A stretch of 64,000 bases of DNA from NCBI GenBank assembly GCA_963920635.1, contig OY987303.1:43771223-43835222 (forward strand), read 5' to 3'. This stretch comes from Pseudeuparius sepicola. Lineage: Eukaryota; Arthropoda; Insecta; Coleoptera; Anthribidae. The position numbers and the translations under genes are program-made. Numbering within the stretch: position 1 is the stretch's first letter; each line of letters starts with the position of its first letter. A model generated the notes under the pieces. The model was not told the origin of the DNA. It did not search any database and worked only from the letters and a program-made list of their open reading frames with translations. This document shows positions 35,201 through 45,240 of this stretch, one piece after another.

Positions 35201-35335
35201 AAACTAAACCAAAAAATAGTTGATAATAAGGTAGAAAGCATTATTTTGTGAAAGCATGGCTTCGTGCTTCCTCGCCGAATCATCTGATAACATTTGCCTA
35301 GCTTGACTATGTAAGGTATTCCAGCGTCCGGGAAT

Positions 35336-35336
<1 letters not shown>

Positions 35337-35361
<25 letters not shown>
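35337..35361. repeat. TAA/AAT microsatellite at the 5' side of the Dong-like element
   Basis: About eight trinucleotide units precede the retrotransposon. Together with the TAA run at 38088 they bracket the element and mark the preferred insertion target. Confidence 0.85.
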
Positions 35362-35364
<3 letters not shown>

Positions 35365-35366
<2 letters not shown>

Positions 35367-38054
35367 CGGAAGATCGAGAGTCTCCGTAAAGACATAGGAC
35401 AAGTGACGGAATATATCAGAGGAGTTAGAACTAGAAGGATCCAGAGGGCGGTGCAGGCAATAATGAGCCGCACCCAAATGCATTCTCGGCATGACCCCGC
35501 GAACATCACTGCTCAACAATGTCTTGACACATTAAAACAAAAACTTTCTGTTTTCGCAGGGCGTCTGAGGAGATACAAGGCTAGTAACAACAGGAAACGA
35601 GACAACAAACTCTTTGAACGATCAGAAAAAGGTTTCTACCGTGCTTTTAATTCTAGCGCCGATGCCACAAATGCGAGTTACCCTAGCAGAGAACAGGTCG
35701 ACGGTTTCTGGAGAAATCAACTTGCCACACCAGGTCCATGCAATGCCAGTGCAAGCTGGATCAGCGAAGAACGCGAGATGGGCCGGAACTATAGCCAGAT
35801 GCAACATGAGCAATTCACAACCGCTGAGGTCTCCGATGTCATCAAGAATTCCCACAACTGGAAGGCACCAGGTCCAGATCATCTCCAAAATTATTGGATT
35901 AAGAAGTTGTGGTGCACGCATGAACAGATAACTACCTTAATTAATGAAGTCTTGCTCGATCCTCTGAAAATGCCATTGTTTCTTACACAGGGTGCAACCT
36001 ACCTGTTACCAAAAGACCAGCGGAATATGGATAACCCTGCCAAGTACCGCCCAATAACCTGCTTGCCTACGCTGTACAAGATAATCACATCTTGCCTTAC
36101 GCAGCGAATATATGCTCACTGCGAGCGGAACAACATCATTGCAATGCAGCAGAAGGGCTGCTCGAAGGGCGCAATGGGATGCAAAGAGCAACTCATCATA
36201 GACTCTGTCATCTGCAACCAGGCTCATTCCAAGCAACGAAACCTCCACATGGCTTATGTGGACTACAAAAAAGCATTTGATTCCGTACCTCACGACTGGC
36301 TCACAGGTATCTTAAAGCTGTATAAAATAGATCATCATACAGTTTCCTTTTTAGAACACGTTATGACAACCTGGCGCACTAAGATACAACTCAGAACCGC
36401 AGACAGTAACATCGAGACCGACACAATCAACATCCGAAGATGGATTTTCCAAGGAAACTCACTCAGTCCACTGTGGTTCTGCATGGCGATGAACCCTCTA
36501 TCACATCGGTTGAACTCTACAAAATATGGCTTCGCTATCAAAAGCAACAACGCAGAAGCGATCAAGTTGAATCACCTATTATATATGGATGATTTAAAAC
36601 TGATCGCAGCAACCAAAAACCAACTAACGCAAATGCTTAAAATTGTAGAGGAGTTCTCCAGGGACATCGGAATGCTGTTTGGACTGGACAAGTGCCGCAC
36701 CCTTAATATCATCCGGGGAAAGCTCGAACAAAGCGCACACGAGATGCAGGACGGCCAGGAGATCGAAGCAATGAGCAAGGGAGATACATACAAGTATCTC
36801 GGGATGAAACAAGCTCAAAGGATAGACCATCGAACAATGAAGACTGATTTAACGAATGAATTCATCAAGAGAGTAAGACAAGTAGTGCGAACTGATCTTA
36901 ACAGCAGGAATTTGTTTAAGGCCCTGAACACGTATGCGTGCTCTGTACTCAGCTATTCGTTCGGAATAGTGAATTGGACCAACACGGACATCAACAACCT
37001 GCAACGAAAAGTTAGGACACTACTGACAAAAGCTCATAAACATCATCCCCGTAGCGCCGTAGAAAGAACAACTCTGCCACGTCAACTAGGAGGAAGAGGA
37101 TTGGCAGATCTCAGCAAGCAATTGGACCAACAAATATTAAATCTGCGTAATTATTTCTACAGGCAGGCCAACAGCTCCACACTACATAGGGCTATATGCG
37201 GAGCAGACGTCTCAACACCGCTACGTCTGACGGAACACGAGCGTCAAAATCACCACCGAACCGACAACGATAAACTACAGAGGTGGTTGGGGAAGCCGCT
37301 GCACGGGAGGCATCCTAATGAGGTTAACCAGGAACATGACGACAAGTTAGCGTCGAACTATTGGCTGACCTCGGGACGAATGTTCCCCGAGACGGAAGGC
37401 TTTCTACTGGCCATACAAGATCAGGTTATACCAACTCGCAACTACCTAAAATTCATTGTAGGAGATGCATCGGTAGTGGATGACAGATGCAGATACGGGT
37501 GCCCAACTTCAGAAACAATCCAGCACATAACAGGAGGATGTCAGATGTTCGCATCAACGGAATATAAGGAACGACACGATTCGGTTGCCAAGATCTTGCA
37601 CCAGGAACTGGCGGAAAAGCTGCTGCTTGTGCAGGCAGAGTGGGTCCCATATTACAACTACACACCTGAGCCTGTTCTTGAGAACAGCAACTACAAGATG
37701 TACTGGGATCGTACAGTTCTGACAGATCAACGAGTTGTCCATAACAGACCGGACCTTATAATAGTTGATAAAATTTCTAGGCAGACAACTCTGATTGATG
37801 TGGCCATCCCGAACAACAACAACCTGCGTGTGAAGCAAATCGAGAAGATCGCGAAGTACAGAGATTTAGAAGAACGAATTAACAACTGGTGTTACTACTA
37901 CGACAGCCCGAACCGTCAGGAAATTCATGGGGAATGCAGGATCATCCAACAACATCAATGTCACCTAAGGCCCGATAACATGGCAAGGGTCTCGTCCGAG
38001 CCAGATCCTTTTGGTATCCGGGATACTCGGGATCTGAGTGAATGTTCCCCGTAG
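35365..38054 (+). CDS. Reverse transcriptase with restriction-like endonuclease (Dong-like ORF, N-terminus missing)
   Basis: Encodes the enzyme for target-primed reverse transcription: nicking target DNA and copying element RNA. The frame is continuous for about 896 codons from the 5' junction; the first ATG is at 35463, and 35403 is only a GTG. Counting from 35403, the reverse transcriptase has YVDYKKAFDSVPHDWL near residue 283 and the catalytic YMDD near 393. A C-terminal zinc knuckle of CCHC type lies near 695 (CRYGC...H....C), followed by a restriction-like endonuclease motif near 782 (RPDLIIVDK...LIDVAIP) with the PD...D...K arrangement. The domain order with a C-terminal nuclease and no APE domain places it in the R2/R4/NeSL group; R4/Dong is my best fit. 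No stop or frameshift interrupts it. Without the N-terminal DNA-binding part it is probably not autonomous. Confidence 0.85.
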
Positions 38055-38087
38055 AGGGAGTGCGAATGCCTTTTGGCTAAGTCGAGA
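35365..38087 (+). mobile_element. R4/Dong-like non-LTR retrotransposon, 5'-truncated
   Basis: The element lies between TAA-type microsatellites on both sides and ends with a 33-bp 3' untranslated stretch (38055-38087) that runs into TAA repeats. The same 3' end is found at 38141-38337. Elements of the R4 clade named Dong in silkworm insert into TAA repeats, which fits. The long frame is open right to the 5' junction without its own start, so the N-terminal region was probably lost in target-primed integration. Confidence 0.82.
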
Positions 38088-38111
38088 TAATAATAATAAT
38101 AATAATAATAA
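38088..38111. repeat. TAA microsatellite between two Dong-like copies
   Basis: About eight TAA units join the 3' end of the long copy to the flank of the truncated copy. A similar run at 38338-38356 follows the second copy. Confidence 0.9.
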
Positions 38112-38140
38112 CTGATAGTCTTTACAGGTCCATGCAGAAA

Positions 38141-38337
38141 GCGGTACTACTTGCGACAGCCCGAACCGTCAGGAAATTCATGGGGAATGCAGGATCATCC
38201 AACAACATCGGTGTCACCTAGGGCCCGATAACATGGCAAGGGTCTCGTCCGAGCCAGATCCTTTGGTATCCGGGATACCCGGGATCTGAGTGAATGTTCC
38301 CCGTAGAGGGAGTGCGAATGCCTTTTGGCTAAGTCGA
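38141..38337 (+). mobile_element. R4/Dong-like retrotransposon, 3'-end copy
   Basis: About 197 bp repeat the last part of the neighbouring element (from about 37895), with roughly 97 percent identity and one single-base deletion. It is a severely 5'-truncated insertion. The 29 bp at 38112-38140 are not from the element and may be filler. The copies sit in tandem orientation in one stretch of TAA repeats. Confidence 0.88.
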
Positions 38338-38356
38338 GATAATAATAATAATAATA

Positions 38357-39225
38357 ACTTTATTTACTACAAGATTAAGCAAAGAGGCGAAGTTCAGATG
38401 TGCTCTACTGAAAGTCAGCAAAGTACCCTGTTCTACTTAACCTCGAAAAAAAAACATCAACAGATAAACAATCTCAACACGTACACAGATAGAACATAAT
38501 ACTCCAATGTGTACCTAATTAAAAAATAATGTTAATAATAATAAATTATAATAAAACTTATGTTATAAATATAATACTTTAAGTATTTCTTTGAAAAATA
38601 CTGTGCGATGCTTGGGTATTGTCCAACTATTTGTGTTTCTCAGAGTTCTGCAATGGATCGAGGTCCTAAAAACAAGTTGATTATATAAATACTTCGGGGC
38701 TTTTTTTTTTATTAATAATGCTAAAATAGAGTTTAGCCATGTGATAAGCTCACCTTCCTTCCATACTTAATCACCCAGCCTCTTGCAACTTACCTACGTA
38801 TATGATACGTGTTGCCTAGCTCGAATACCATGTACGAAGCGCAGACACGACTTCTGGACTTTTTTAATTTTTCGCCTGTCTACAGAATCAATGCATGGAC
38901 CGTAAATTACATCCACAAAATTAAATTGAGACAACACCAGTGCATCGCACAACATTAATTTTACGTTTTTTGACAAAATGTGACGAAGACCATACAAGGA
39001 CCTAATCCTTATCTAAACCTATCAAACCTAAGTTTCTGTGTTCTTTTTGGATCACGAATTTATCACGTCCAATTTGAATATTTATTTGATTCAAAGCATA
39101 TTCTCTAAGTTTCTTGGGACCAAAAATCATAAGAGTAGATTTTTTGGGTTGAGAACCAGCGAATGCTCCAACGACAGTTCCCGAAGCCTCTGTAAGTCAT
39201 CACTCATCCTACGACAGGCATTGTA
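38357..39225 (-). pseudogene. LINE 3' fragment (end of RT domain, C-terminal region, tail)
   Basis: On the minus strand the order is DDLQRLREL, LVLNPKKSTLMIFGPKK, VLSQFNFVDVIYGPCID, KIKKVQKSCLRFVHGI, then WLSMEGR and IPKHRTVFFKE pieces. These are the fingertip-to-tail motifs of Jockey/CR1/L2-type LINEs after the reverse transcriptase active site. Stops and frameshifts are frequent. The fragment runs out of coding sequence near 38530, and its strand ends in a TTA microsatellite at 38356-38338, which could be its 3' tail and at the same time the TAA target used by the Dong-like copies. Confidence 0.68.
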
Positions 39226-40294
39226 TATTTATGCGATATGCCTTCTATACCCCTGCGCGAACACACATGCATTGGGTTTTCAAACACCTTAAGATTTATA
39301 GTTTTACGACTTTGCAGTTGGTCAAGCAAAGACTCAATGTTTGTGTCATTCTTTTCAGACGGGCAATACTTACCTCACATTCTGTAAAACTGTTCGAGAT
39401 TAACAGCTAGTCCCGCTGCTCGTGAATACTCGTCGTTCCAGTTGTACCTATTTATTTCCTCATTTACTACACCCTACTTCACCAGATATCGGCCCATTCA
39501 ACAGCAAGAATGGGGAGGGGTTGCTTTATATCCAGGCAGTAGGTGTTGGGTAAACTAAAAACACACGCATAAACGTTCCTGCATTTTTGCCGCAGCAATT
39601 TGTCAGCAGGACAGCGCTCGCGAATCACGTCGGCTCAAACAAGGTAGCGACAAGCGTAAAATATTCACGGGCACACGCATGGTTCACGTGTGAGTAATGC
39701 CGGGCGCTATATCTCTCTTGCCCACCCTATTAAAATATTAGCCGTCAAAAGGGGCACGATTCTGAGTTATCCGGGTAACGACGGGATTGATGGTCGACGA
39801 CATGTAATAAAATTGCCGTTTGGTTTGGGTTAGCATTTATGGGTTCTGCGAGATCAATTATTTAATTAAGAGTACGGAAAAATGCGACTGGAGTATCGTA
39901 AGAGATAAAGCAGCATAGCAAGTAGAGAAATCCGTTGGAACATTCAGTGATTGGCTAATAAATGCTACTAAAATTGTATTTTGTCCCATTTTTCTGATGT
40001 CATTAAATGCCAACTAATTTTTGCATTTCAGAAAAGTTACAAAAAAGCACTACTTAATAGGAAAGCTATTATTTATATGACAACATTTTATTATATATTA
40101 TTACTAAAGTAATCTTTCATCATTATTGTAGCAAAGTAAGATTCATTTTTGTTTGACAAATACTGATATTCAGGGCCAATTATTTTCTTTTTAAAAATGG
40201 CAGATTTATTATTAGTTCTATTTATAAAAGGAGTTTGTAGTTGGCTCAATTCATCAAGTCTTCATAGCAATTTATGTCAACGGCCTATTGCCTG
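39226..40294. other. Unassigned interval
   Basis: No domain or repeat recognised. 39590-39720 is GC-richer than its neighbours but lacks a convincing frame. Confidence 0.3.
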
Positions 40295-40683
40295 ATAGCC
40301 CGGTTTTGGTCATTAAAAAACGTCGCTGGCTTTTTTAATGACCAAAACCACAAAAGCTGAAAATTTTTCCTAAGCTTTATTTGGTATCACTAGTAAGTGA
40401 ATGGATCTCCAGCTGGCGCACTTTCAGGGGGTGTAACAGGGGCAGGCTCCCACACAACGTAAAATAATAATGCAAACTGATACCGCAAAAGCTGAAACTT
40501 TGTTAAATGAAAAGACGTATCTAACCGAATTTAGAGTGGGAGATTATACCCCAGCTTTTCACGTAAAGAAGTGAAAAATATGCGCTGAGTAAACTAATAC
40601 CGCAAAAGCTGAAATTTCGTAAACTAATAGTTCAGTTAATAACTTGAACGAAAAAAACATCCAGCTTTATATTAACGTTGTGT

Positions 40684-41440
40684 TTCGGGAAAAGCCGAAC
40701 AGTTTTCAAATGTATCACAGCCAATGCCACAACCGTTTTACAGTTGAACGATCAACAGGACTACTCAAAGTGTTGGTGTGCAAAGATTCTATACAAAAAT
40801 GTACAGGGTATTTTTCTCTAGGCCATCTCAAAATGCTGAATTTTTGTGAAACTTTATACTGGCCAAGGTGCCCTGGAATTATTGAAAAAACATTAATAAA
40901 CACAAAAGTAATTTATTCCTTTGTAAAATGCCAAGCAACAAATAAAAAACAATTTATATTATTGCACCTTTCTCAATAAAGTCACTGTCTAAAATGATAC
41001 ATTTTCTGTGCGTTTCCTGTTGTGGCACACTAGCCTTAACTCATATGGACTTACTGACTCTCAGGTTTCTGTATTTTTAGACTTAGTTCGTTTATAGTGT
41101 CTGGGGCGGTTTTGATATACTTGATTTTTGACCCCAGAAAATTCAGTATTTTTAGATGCCACAGAGAGAGACACCCTGTATATTTTCTATTGGATCTTTA
41201 CACACCAACACTTTAAGTGGTCTTGTTGACCAGTCAACTGTTTTAAGGGGATTCCATGGCACACTTGACTTGCCATATGACTTTATAATTCCTATTTTGA
41301 CAAATCCCAGACAAGAACTTCCTGTATATTTTTTGTTCAAATTTGGCACGTGGGCGTTTTAGGGTGTCCTGATTTACACTGAGGTGTCAGATTTAAAATT
41401 AAAAAAAAATCGCTAAATGATTTTCGCCATTCTTTACTAG
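40684..41440. mobile_element. Second, truncated copy of the 29777-30887 mariner foldback
   Basis: Matches that element through its central region and both inner arms, for example CTCAAAATGCTGAATTTTTG and GATACATTTTCTGTG. Both outermost ends are missing or replaced. The minus-strand stub QQETHRKCIILDSDF is conserved between the copies. Confidence 0.75.
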
Positions 41441-41623
41441 AAAAAAATTTGTAGTATGCCTTGAAAATTGAGATTAAGACCTGCAATTTTGCACCAAAGT
41501 AAAAAAGGGCTTTTGTACCCTATCTATGGAAAAAAACGGCTAAAATCGGATGGAAAATAAAAATTTTACGGGGATGCTTCCATTTCATAATTATCATCTA
41601 TGTCTTTTAATATATTATTATAA

Positions 41624-41788
41624 ATGTTTATAGACGATGAAGATATTTCACAGATCGACATCAATTGCAGCGATGACGAAAGCGTCAGTGAGTTCGATGG
41701 CGATGAATCCGAAGAATGCGAAATCCAAAAAAAATTACGCGTATTGGTAAACTATGTATGTTTAATTTTAGTATGTTTTTGTAAATAA
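41624..41788 (+). CDS. Short acidic open frame, possible first exon of a transposase
   Basis: A 54-codon frame starts MFIDDEDISQIDINCSDDES and continues acidic to about residue 34. At 41756 a GTATGT donor-like sequence follows VNY, so only the first 44 residues may be exon. Acidic Ser/Asp/Glu-rich starts occur in piggyBac-type transposases, but no catalytic domain is nearby. I do not assign a function. The clean acidic composition in otherwise AT-rich DNA is the only evidence for coding. Confidence 0.3.
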   Translation: MFIDDEDISQIDINCSDDESVSEFDGDESEECEIQKKLRVLVNYVCLILVCFCK

Positions 41789-41877
41789 ATACTAAAAAAT
41801 GAAATAATTAATAGTAAAACTATTTTTTATTATTTTTCTTTAGAGCAGAAAAGTTATAGATACCTATTATACATATA

Positions 41878-42261
41878 AAAGGTGTCCCGTATGTTCAAAT
41901 TTTGGCAGCGTAAAGAATATACTTCTTTTAAAGTAAAAAAAGGCAAAACTTGTATATCAATTTTTGTTTGTTTCCAAGTAACACGCCTGTTGGCTTACGG
42001 GCACAAGCCTGCATTCAACAAGGAGGTGGACATTTTGAAAATATTATTAATTGACAAAAATATTATTAATTGACTTTTTTCTACTAAAATCATATTTTAT
42101 TTACGTTAAGAATGAATTTTGATTATTTATTGTATGTAAGTAATGTAGTGTAACTTTGAAATAAATAAAAATCGATATACAATTTTTGTGTTTTTTTTTT
42201 ACTTTAAAAGAAGTATTCTTTACGCTGCCAAAATTTGAACATAACGATACGGGACACCTTG
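41878..42261. mobile_element. Mariner-derived MITE, 384 bp
   Basis: The ends AAAGGTGTCCCGTATGTTCA and the inverted right end CAAGGTGTCCCGTAT match; arms of about 60 bp continue through TTTTGGCAGCGTAAAGAATA. TA flanks at 41876-41877 and 42262-42263. The interior holds only a transposase C-terminal stub. Confidence 0.85.
41983..42054 (+). pseudogene. Mariner transposase C-terminal stub
   Basis: Reads TPVGLRAQACIQQGGGHFEN, then IIN and a stop. The CI..GGGHFE motif is the conserved end of mariner-like transposases. It is the only coding remnant in the 384-bp MITE, immediately followed by a short direct duplication of its last bases (AATATTATTAATTGAC). Confidence 0.75.
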
Positions 42262-42716
42262 TATATTATCATCCAATGGACGCGCGTGTTTAATGAGAAA
42301 AGTATAAATATCTGATACCGCAAAAGATGAAATGTCGTAAACTGATAGTTAAGGTTACGAAAAAAATATCCAGATTTATATTTAGTGAGGGAAAAGTGTC
42401 CAGCTGATGCAGTCAAAGATACAACGCGCCCGAGCGCTTACCGATGCGCAGTGACTTTCACTGCATCAGCTGCGCACTTTTCCCCCACTAAATATAAAGC
42501 TGGATGTTTTTTTTGTCCAAGGTATTAACTGAACTATTTGTTTACGAAATTTCAGCTTTTGCGGTATCAGTTTACTCAGCGTATATTTTTCACTTCTTGA
42601 CGTGAAAAGCTGGGGCATAATCCCCCACTCTAAATTCGGCTGGATACGTTTGGGGAAAATTTTCAGCTTTTGTGGTTTTGGTCATTAAAAAAGGTCGCTG
42701 GCTCCCGGGCTATGAT

Positions 42717-43440
42717 CTAATATTTAGTATTTTTAATTTCATATAACTTTCTCTCAAATGGATAAGAGCTGAATGACGATAATATACCAAACTTTTTCAA
42801 ATCATCCACAAGGTGAGTGAGATTATGAATATTGCTAGTGACGTTTCCTTCGCCATATAAGTCTCCATATAATTCTAGAAAGTATTGAAATAAAGCATCG
42901 GCCAAATGTAGGCAGCAACGATATCTCTCTGAGGAGCACATTGTAGCGCCACAAAAGAATGCCAAAAAGTGTTCGTAAACGTCTGTGGGAAGTATGTATC
43001 TTAAAATAACTATTCCAAATAAAAGTTATAAACACAAGACATTTCCGGTGTGCTAAAACATCTAACCCTCTTTCAGCACCGTGTACTTATTTCTGAAGGC
43101 ATCCTCAATTACTGTAACAAAAACCCGATATTTATTTTGTCTTTTGCAGACCATTTGGTTCGATAATTGTTGAAGTTTCCATCGCGCCATCCTTCTAGCA
43201 GCCTTTTCATAATTCCAAGATCAAATAAATGAAGTGAGTCACCAACTCACCAATGGGAAAGTCTTCAATCATGTTAACTGGTAGCTTTCACACAGGTAAA
43301 TCTTCTTTGTCATGACTGCCATAAATTTTATTTTGAATACCAGTATGAGACCATTTCACTCAAATTCTTCTAGAAAATAATTACAGTGTGATTCATACGA
43401 GTACTCTCCAAAAATATTACATTTTTGACACCCATGTTGA
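42717..43440 (-). pseudogene. DUF4218-like transposase remnant
   Basis: On the minus strand a 43440-to-43180 stretch contains CQKCNIFGEYSYESHCNYF, then LPVNMIEDFPIGELVTHF and MKRLLEGWRDGNFNNYRTK. The open frame at 42965-42717 gives LHLADALFQYFLELYG, NVTSNIHNLTHLVDDLKKFG and YPFERKLYEIK. The order and the NIH.L.HL.DD...G..S..S.FPFE pattern are those of the uncharacterised transposon-borne proteins in insects related to DUF4218/CACTA-type transposases. Stops interrupt the upstream part. The gene is a relic. Confidence 0.55.
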
Positions 43441-43709
43441 CTACTAAACACCTAAAAGAAAAAACTGTTTAAGGTTAAAGCAACATACATATATATTTTA
43501 ATGTTTAGTAACATTACATTTTATAAAAGCCCGCGCTGGCGCATCACATATAAAGCGTCGAATTTCCACTGTTTTTTTTTGTTATCGACAATAATAGCAT
43601 TTGGTAAAATGTCTACAAATGGGCTCGTATACCACATTTTTTTATTCTTGCAATGGATGGCTTTTAAACGTCCGGAAACGCTAAAGAATGCTAAATAAAA
43701 TGTCCTGGG

Positions 43710-44077
43710 TAGAGATGGGTAATTCGTTCATTTTACTACGACCGAATCGATCAGTGACCGATTTAAAAAAGATCGAATCATTTCAATCACTTCAGTCACA
43801 GTAGTCAGGAGCATGCCTGTAAACCCGTACGGTATTGGCTTAATTCAATCTTGAGGTTTTAAATCGGCCGTTTCTGTTTTACAATTCACGAGACGAAACG
43901 TTCGTTCGGTCTTAGTTCGTTCATTCGTCGATCATTCGATGTGTGGACTGTGGAGTGTCGGTGATAACCGATTGCTTCATGATTGTATCATTTCGATATA
44001 TGTTGAGATTTAGTCAATCAATACTTTAAAGTGATCGAATCACAGTGACCGAACCATTCACGATTGACACATCTCTA
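43710..44077. mobile_element. hAT MITE, 368 bp
   Basis: The ends TAGAGATGGGTAATTCGTTC and the inverted right end TAGAGATGTGTCAATCGTGA are flanked by 8-bp near-identical direct repeats, GTCCTGGG at 43702-43709 and GACCTGGG at 44078-44085 (one mismatch). The 8-bp duplication and TAGAG ends indicate hAT. No coding sequence inside; short GATCGAAT/GTGACCGA motifs are scattered throughout. Confidence 0.82.
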
Positions 44078-44254
44078 GACCTGGGCCTCAGACCTGGCCT
44101 GTTAACCTTTATAAATATAACCGCTATCAAACTATCAATAGTTGTCTGAAAACGTTTCTACCTGTGAGGATTATCAGCCCTTTGCCCAATGCGTTAGCAG
44201 AAAATAAGCAAGTGATCTTATTAGTTATTTACTAGTTTGCGCGTCGTTATAATA

Positions 44255-44415
44255 GTCATGGAGGTTGTTCGTTCCCTCTTGTGAAAACACCAGCAGAAAC
44301 TCTGGAAAATTGTTTTTATCGGTTCCTACCGACGAAATTCGCCGAAAACGGTAGTTGGAAACAGTTGGCCTTCCAATGAAGAAAACGTTTTTGTATTGTT
44401 GCGAAGACCATTTCA
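44255..44415 (+). pseudogene. THAP-type zinc finger remnant
   Basis: One frame reads FVPSCENTSRNSGKLFLSVP, TDEIRRKRWLETVG, and LYCCEDHFN. This matches the C2CH THAP domain: C.VP.C, the RR..W helix and the CEDHF end. The first cysteine is replaced by phenylalanine, so zinc binding would be lost. THAP domains bind DNA in P-element-type transposases and host proteins. No start codon context or further domain is evident. Confidence 0.55.
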
Positions 44416-44899
44416 ACCTTAGTACATATTATCTATTATAGACAGTTTGTACCACTTTTACTCCTTTTTTTAATACTTACTTACTGTCTTGGGTTTATTA
44501 CTTATAACTACATCTACCTGAATGTAATAAACCTCAAAATAACCCCTGTTTATAATTTTTATTACTTAATATAGAGATTAAAAGTTTATACTAATATTAA
44601 GTACCTATAGTTTTTATTATTGTACTCCTAAATCAATTCTTTTCATTATAAATTCAAAATTTTATTTCATATTTAAGTTCTTACTTACTCTTTAATCGAG
44701 CAACTTTTATTGCAATAATTTTTGTATAAGAATAGTAAGATAAATGTTTCTTTTTTTAGCTTGAGCGTGATGCTAAGAATTGGATGTTCTTCAAAACTGT
44801 GAGATTATCTTGCATTCGAGGGTAAATAATCAATCAACATACTTTTTAGATCACATAATGGTTATTGTGTGAGGCCTTTAATTTTATGAAATATATTCA

Positions 44900-45240
44900 A
44901 GTTAAATAGTTAAGTTGTATTGTAAATGCATCGGAGAAAATAATATGTGGATGAAAAAACCGGTCTTCTGCAAATTTTTCCACCATTAACATACAAAAGT
45001 ATAAACGCTTATCTTCATCGCCGTACTATGTCGAAATATTGGTTTGAATGGAAATATTTTGTTTTCTATAAATATTTTACAAATTAACGATTTGCTTATC
45101 CCTGTATCATTAGCTCGCTTTCTTAAAGATAATTTTGGATTTTCTCTGAGAGAATTCATGGCTAATACTGTTGCTGCATCATCTTCATTGTACTGTTTCT
45201 TTGGCCAAGTCTGCTTATTTACATTTGGAAATCACATTTT
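44900..45240 (-). pseudogene. Mariner-superfamily transposase N-terminal and first-aspartate fragment
   Basis: On the minus strand, 45215-45060 reads AMNSLRENPKLSLRKRAND, TGISKSLICKIFIENKIFPF, the N-terminal helix-turn-helix of a DDE transposase. A shift later, 45020-44925 reads DEDKRLYFCMLMVEKFAED and HIIFSDAFTIQ, the region around the first catalytic aspartate, where the usual glutamate after the aspartate is alanine. No C-terminal half or terminal repeats were found. Confidence 0.6.

Larger units (their letters stand above)
40295..42713. mobile_element. Foldback element with nested mariner-type insertions
   Basis: The left outer part (40295-40680) recurs inverted at 42320-42713. Shared blocks include TTTAATGACCAAAACCACAA, GATACCGCAAAAGCTGAAA and AACATCCAGCTTTATATT. 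The left tip itself forms a hairpin (40302-40350) and the right arm contains a second palindrome at about 42385-42495. Between the arms lie a truncated mariner foldback copy (40684-41440), a short acidic frame and a mariner MITE (41878-42261). The superfamily of the outer element is not determined. Confidence 0.6.

Noticed and set aside
35622..37838. Several open frames antisense to or out of frame with the Dong-like ORF
   Set aside because: They are shadows of the real 896-codon reverse transcriptase frame.
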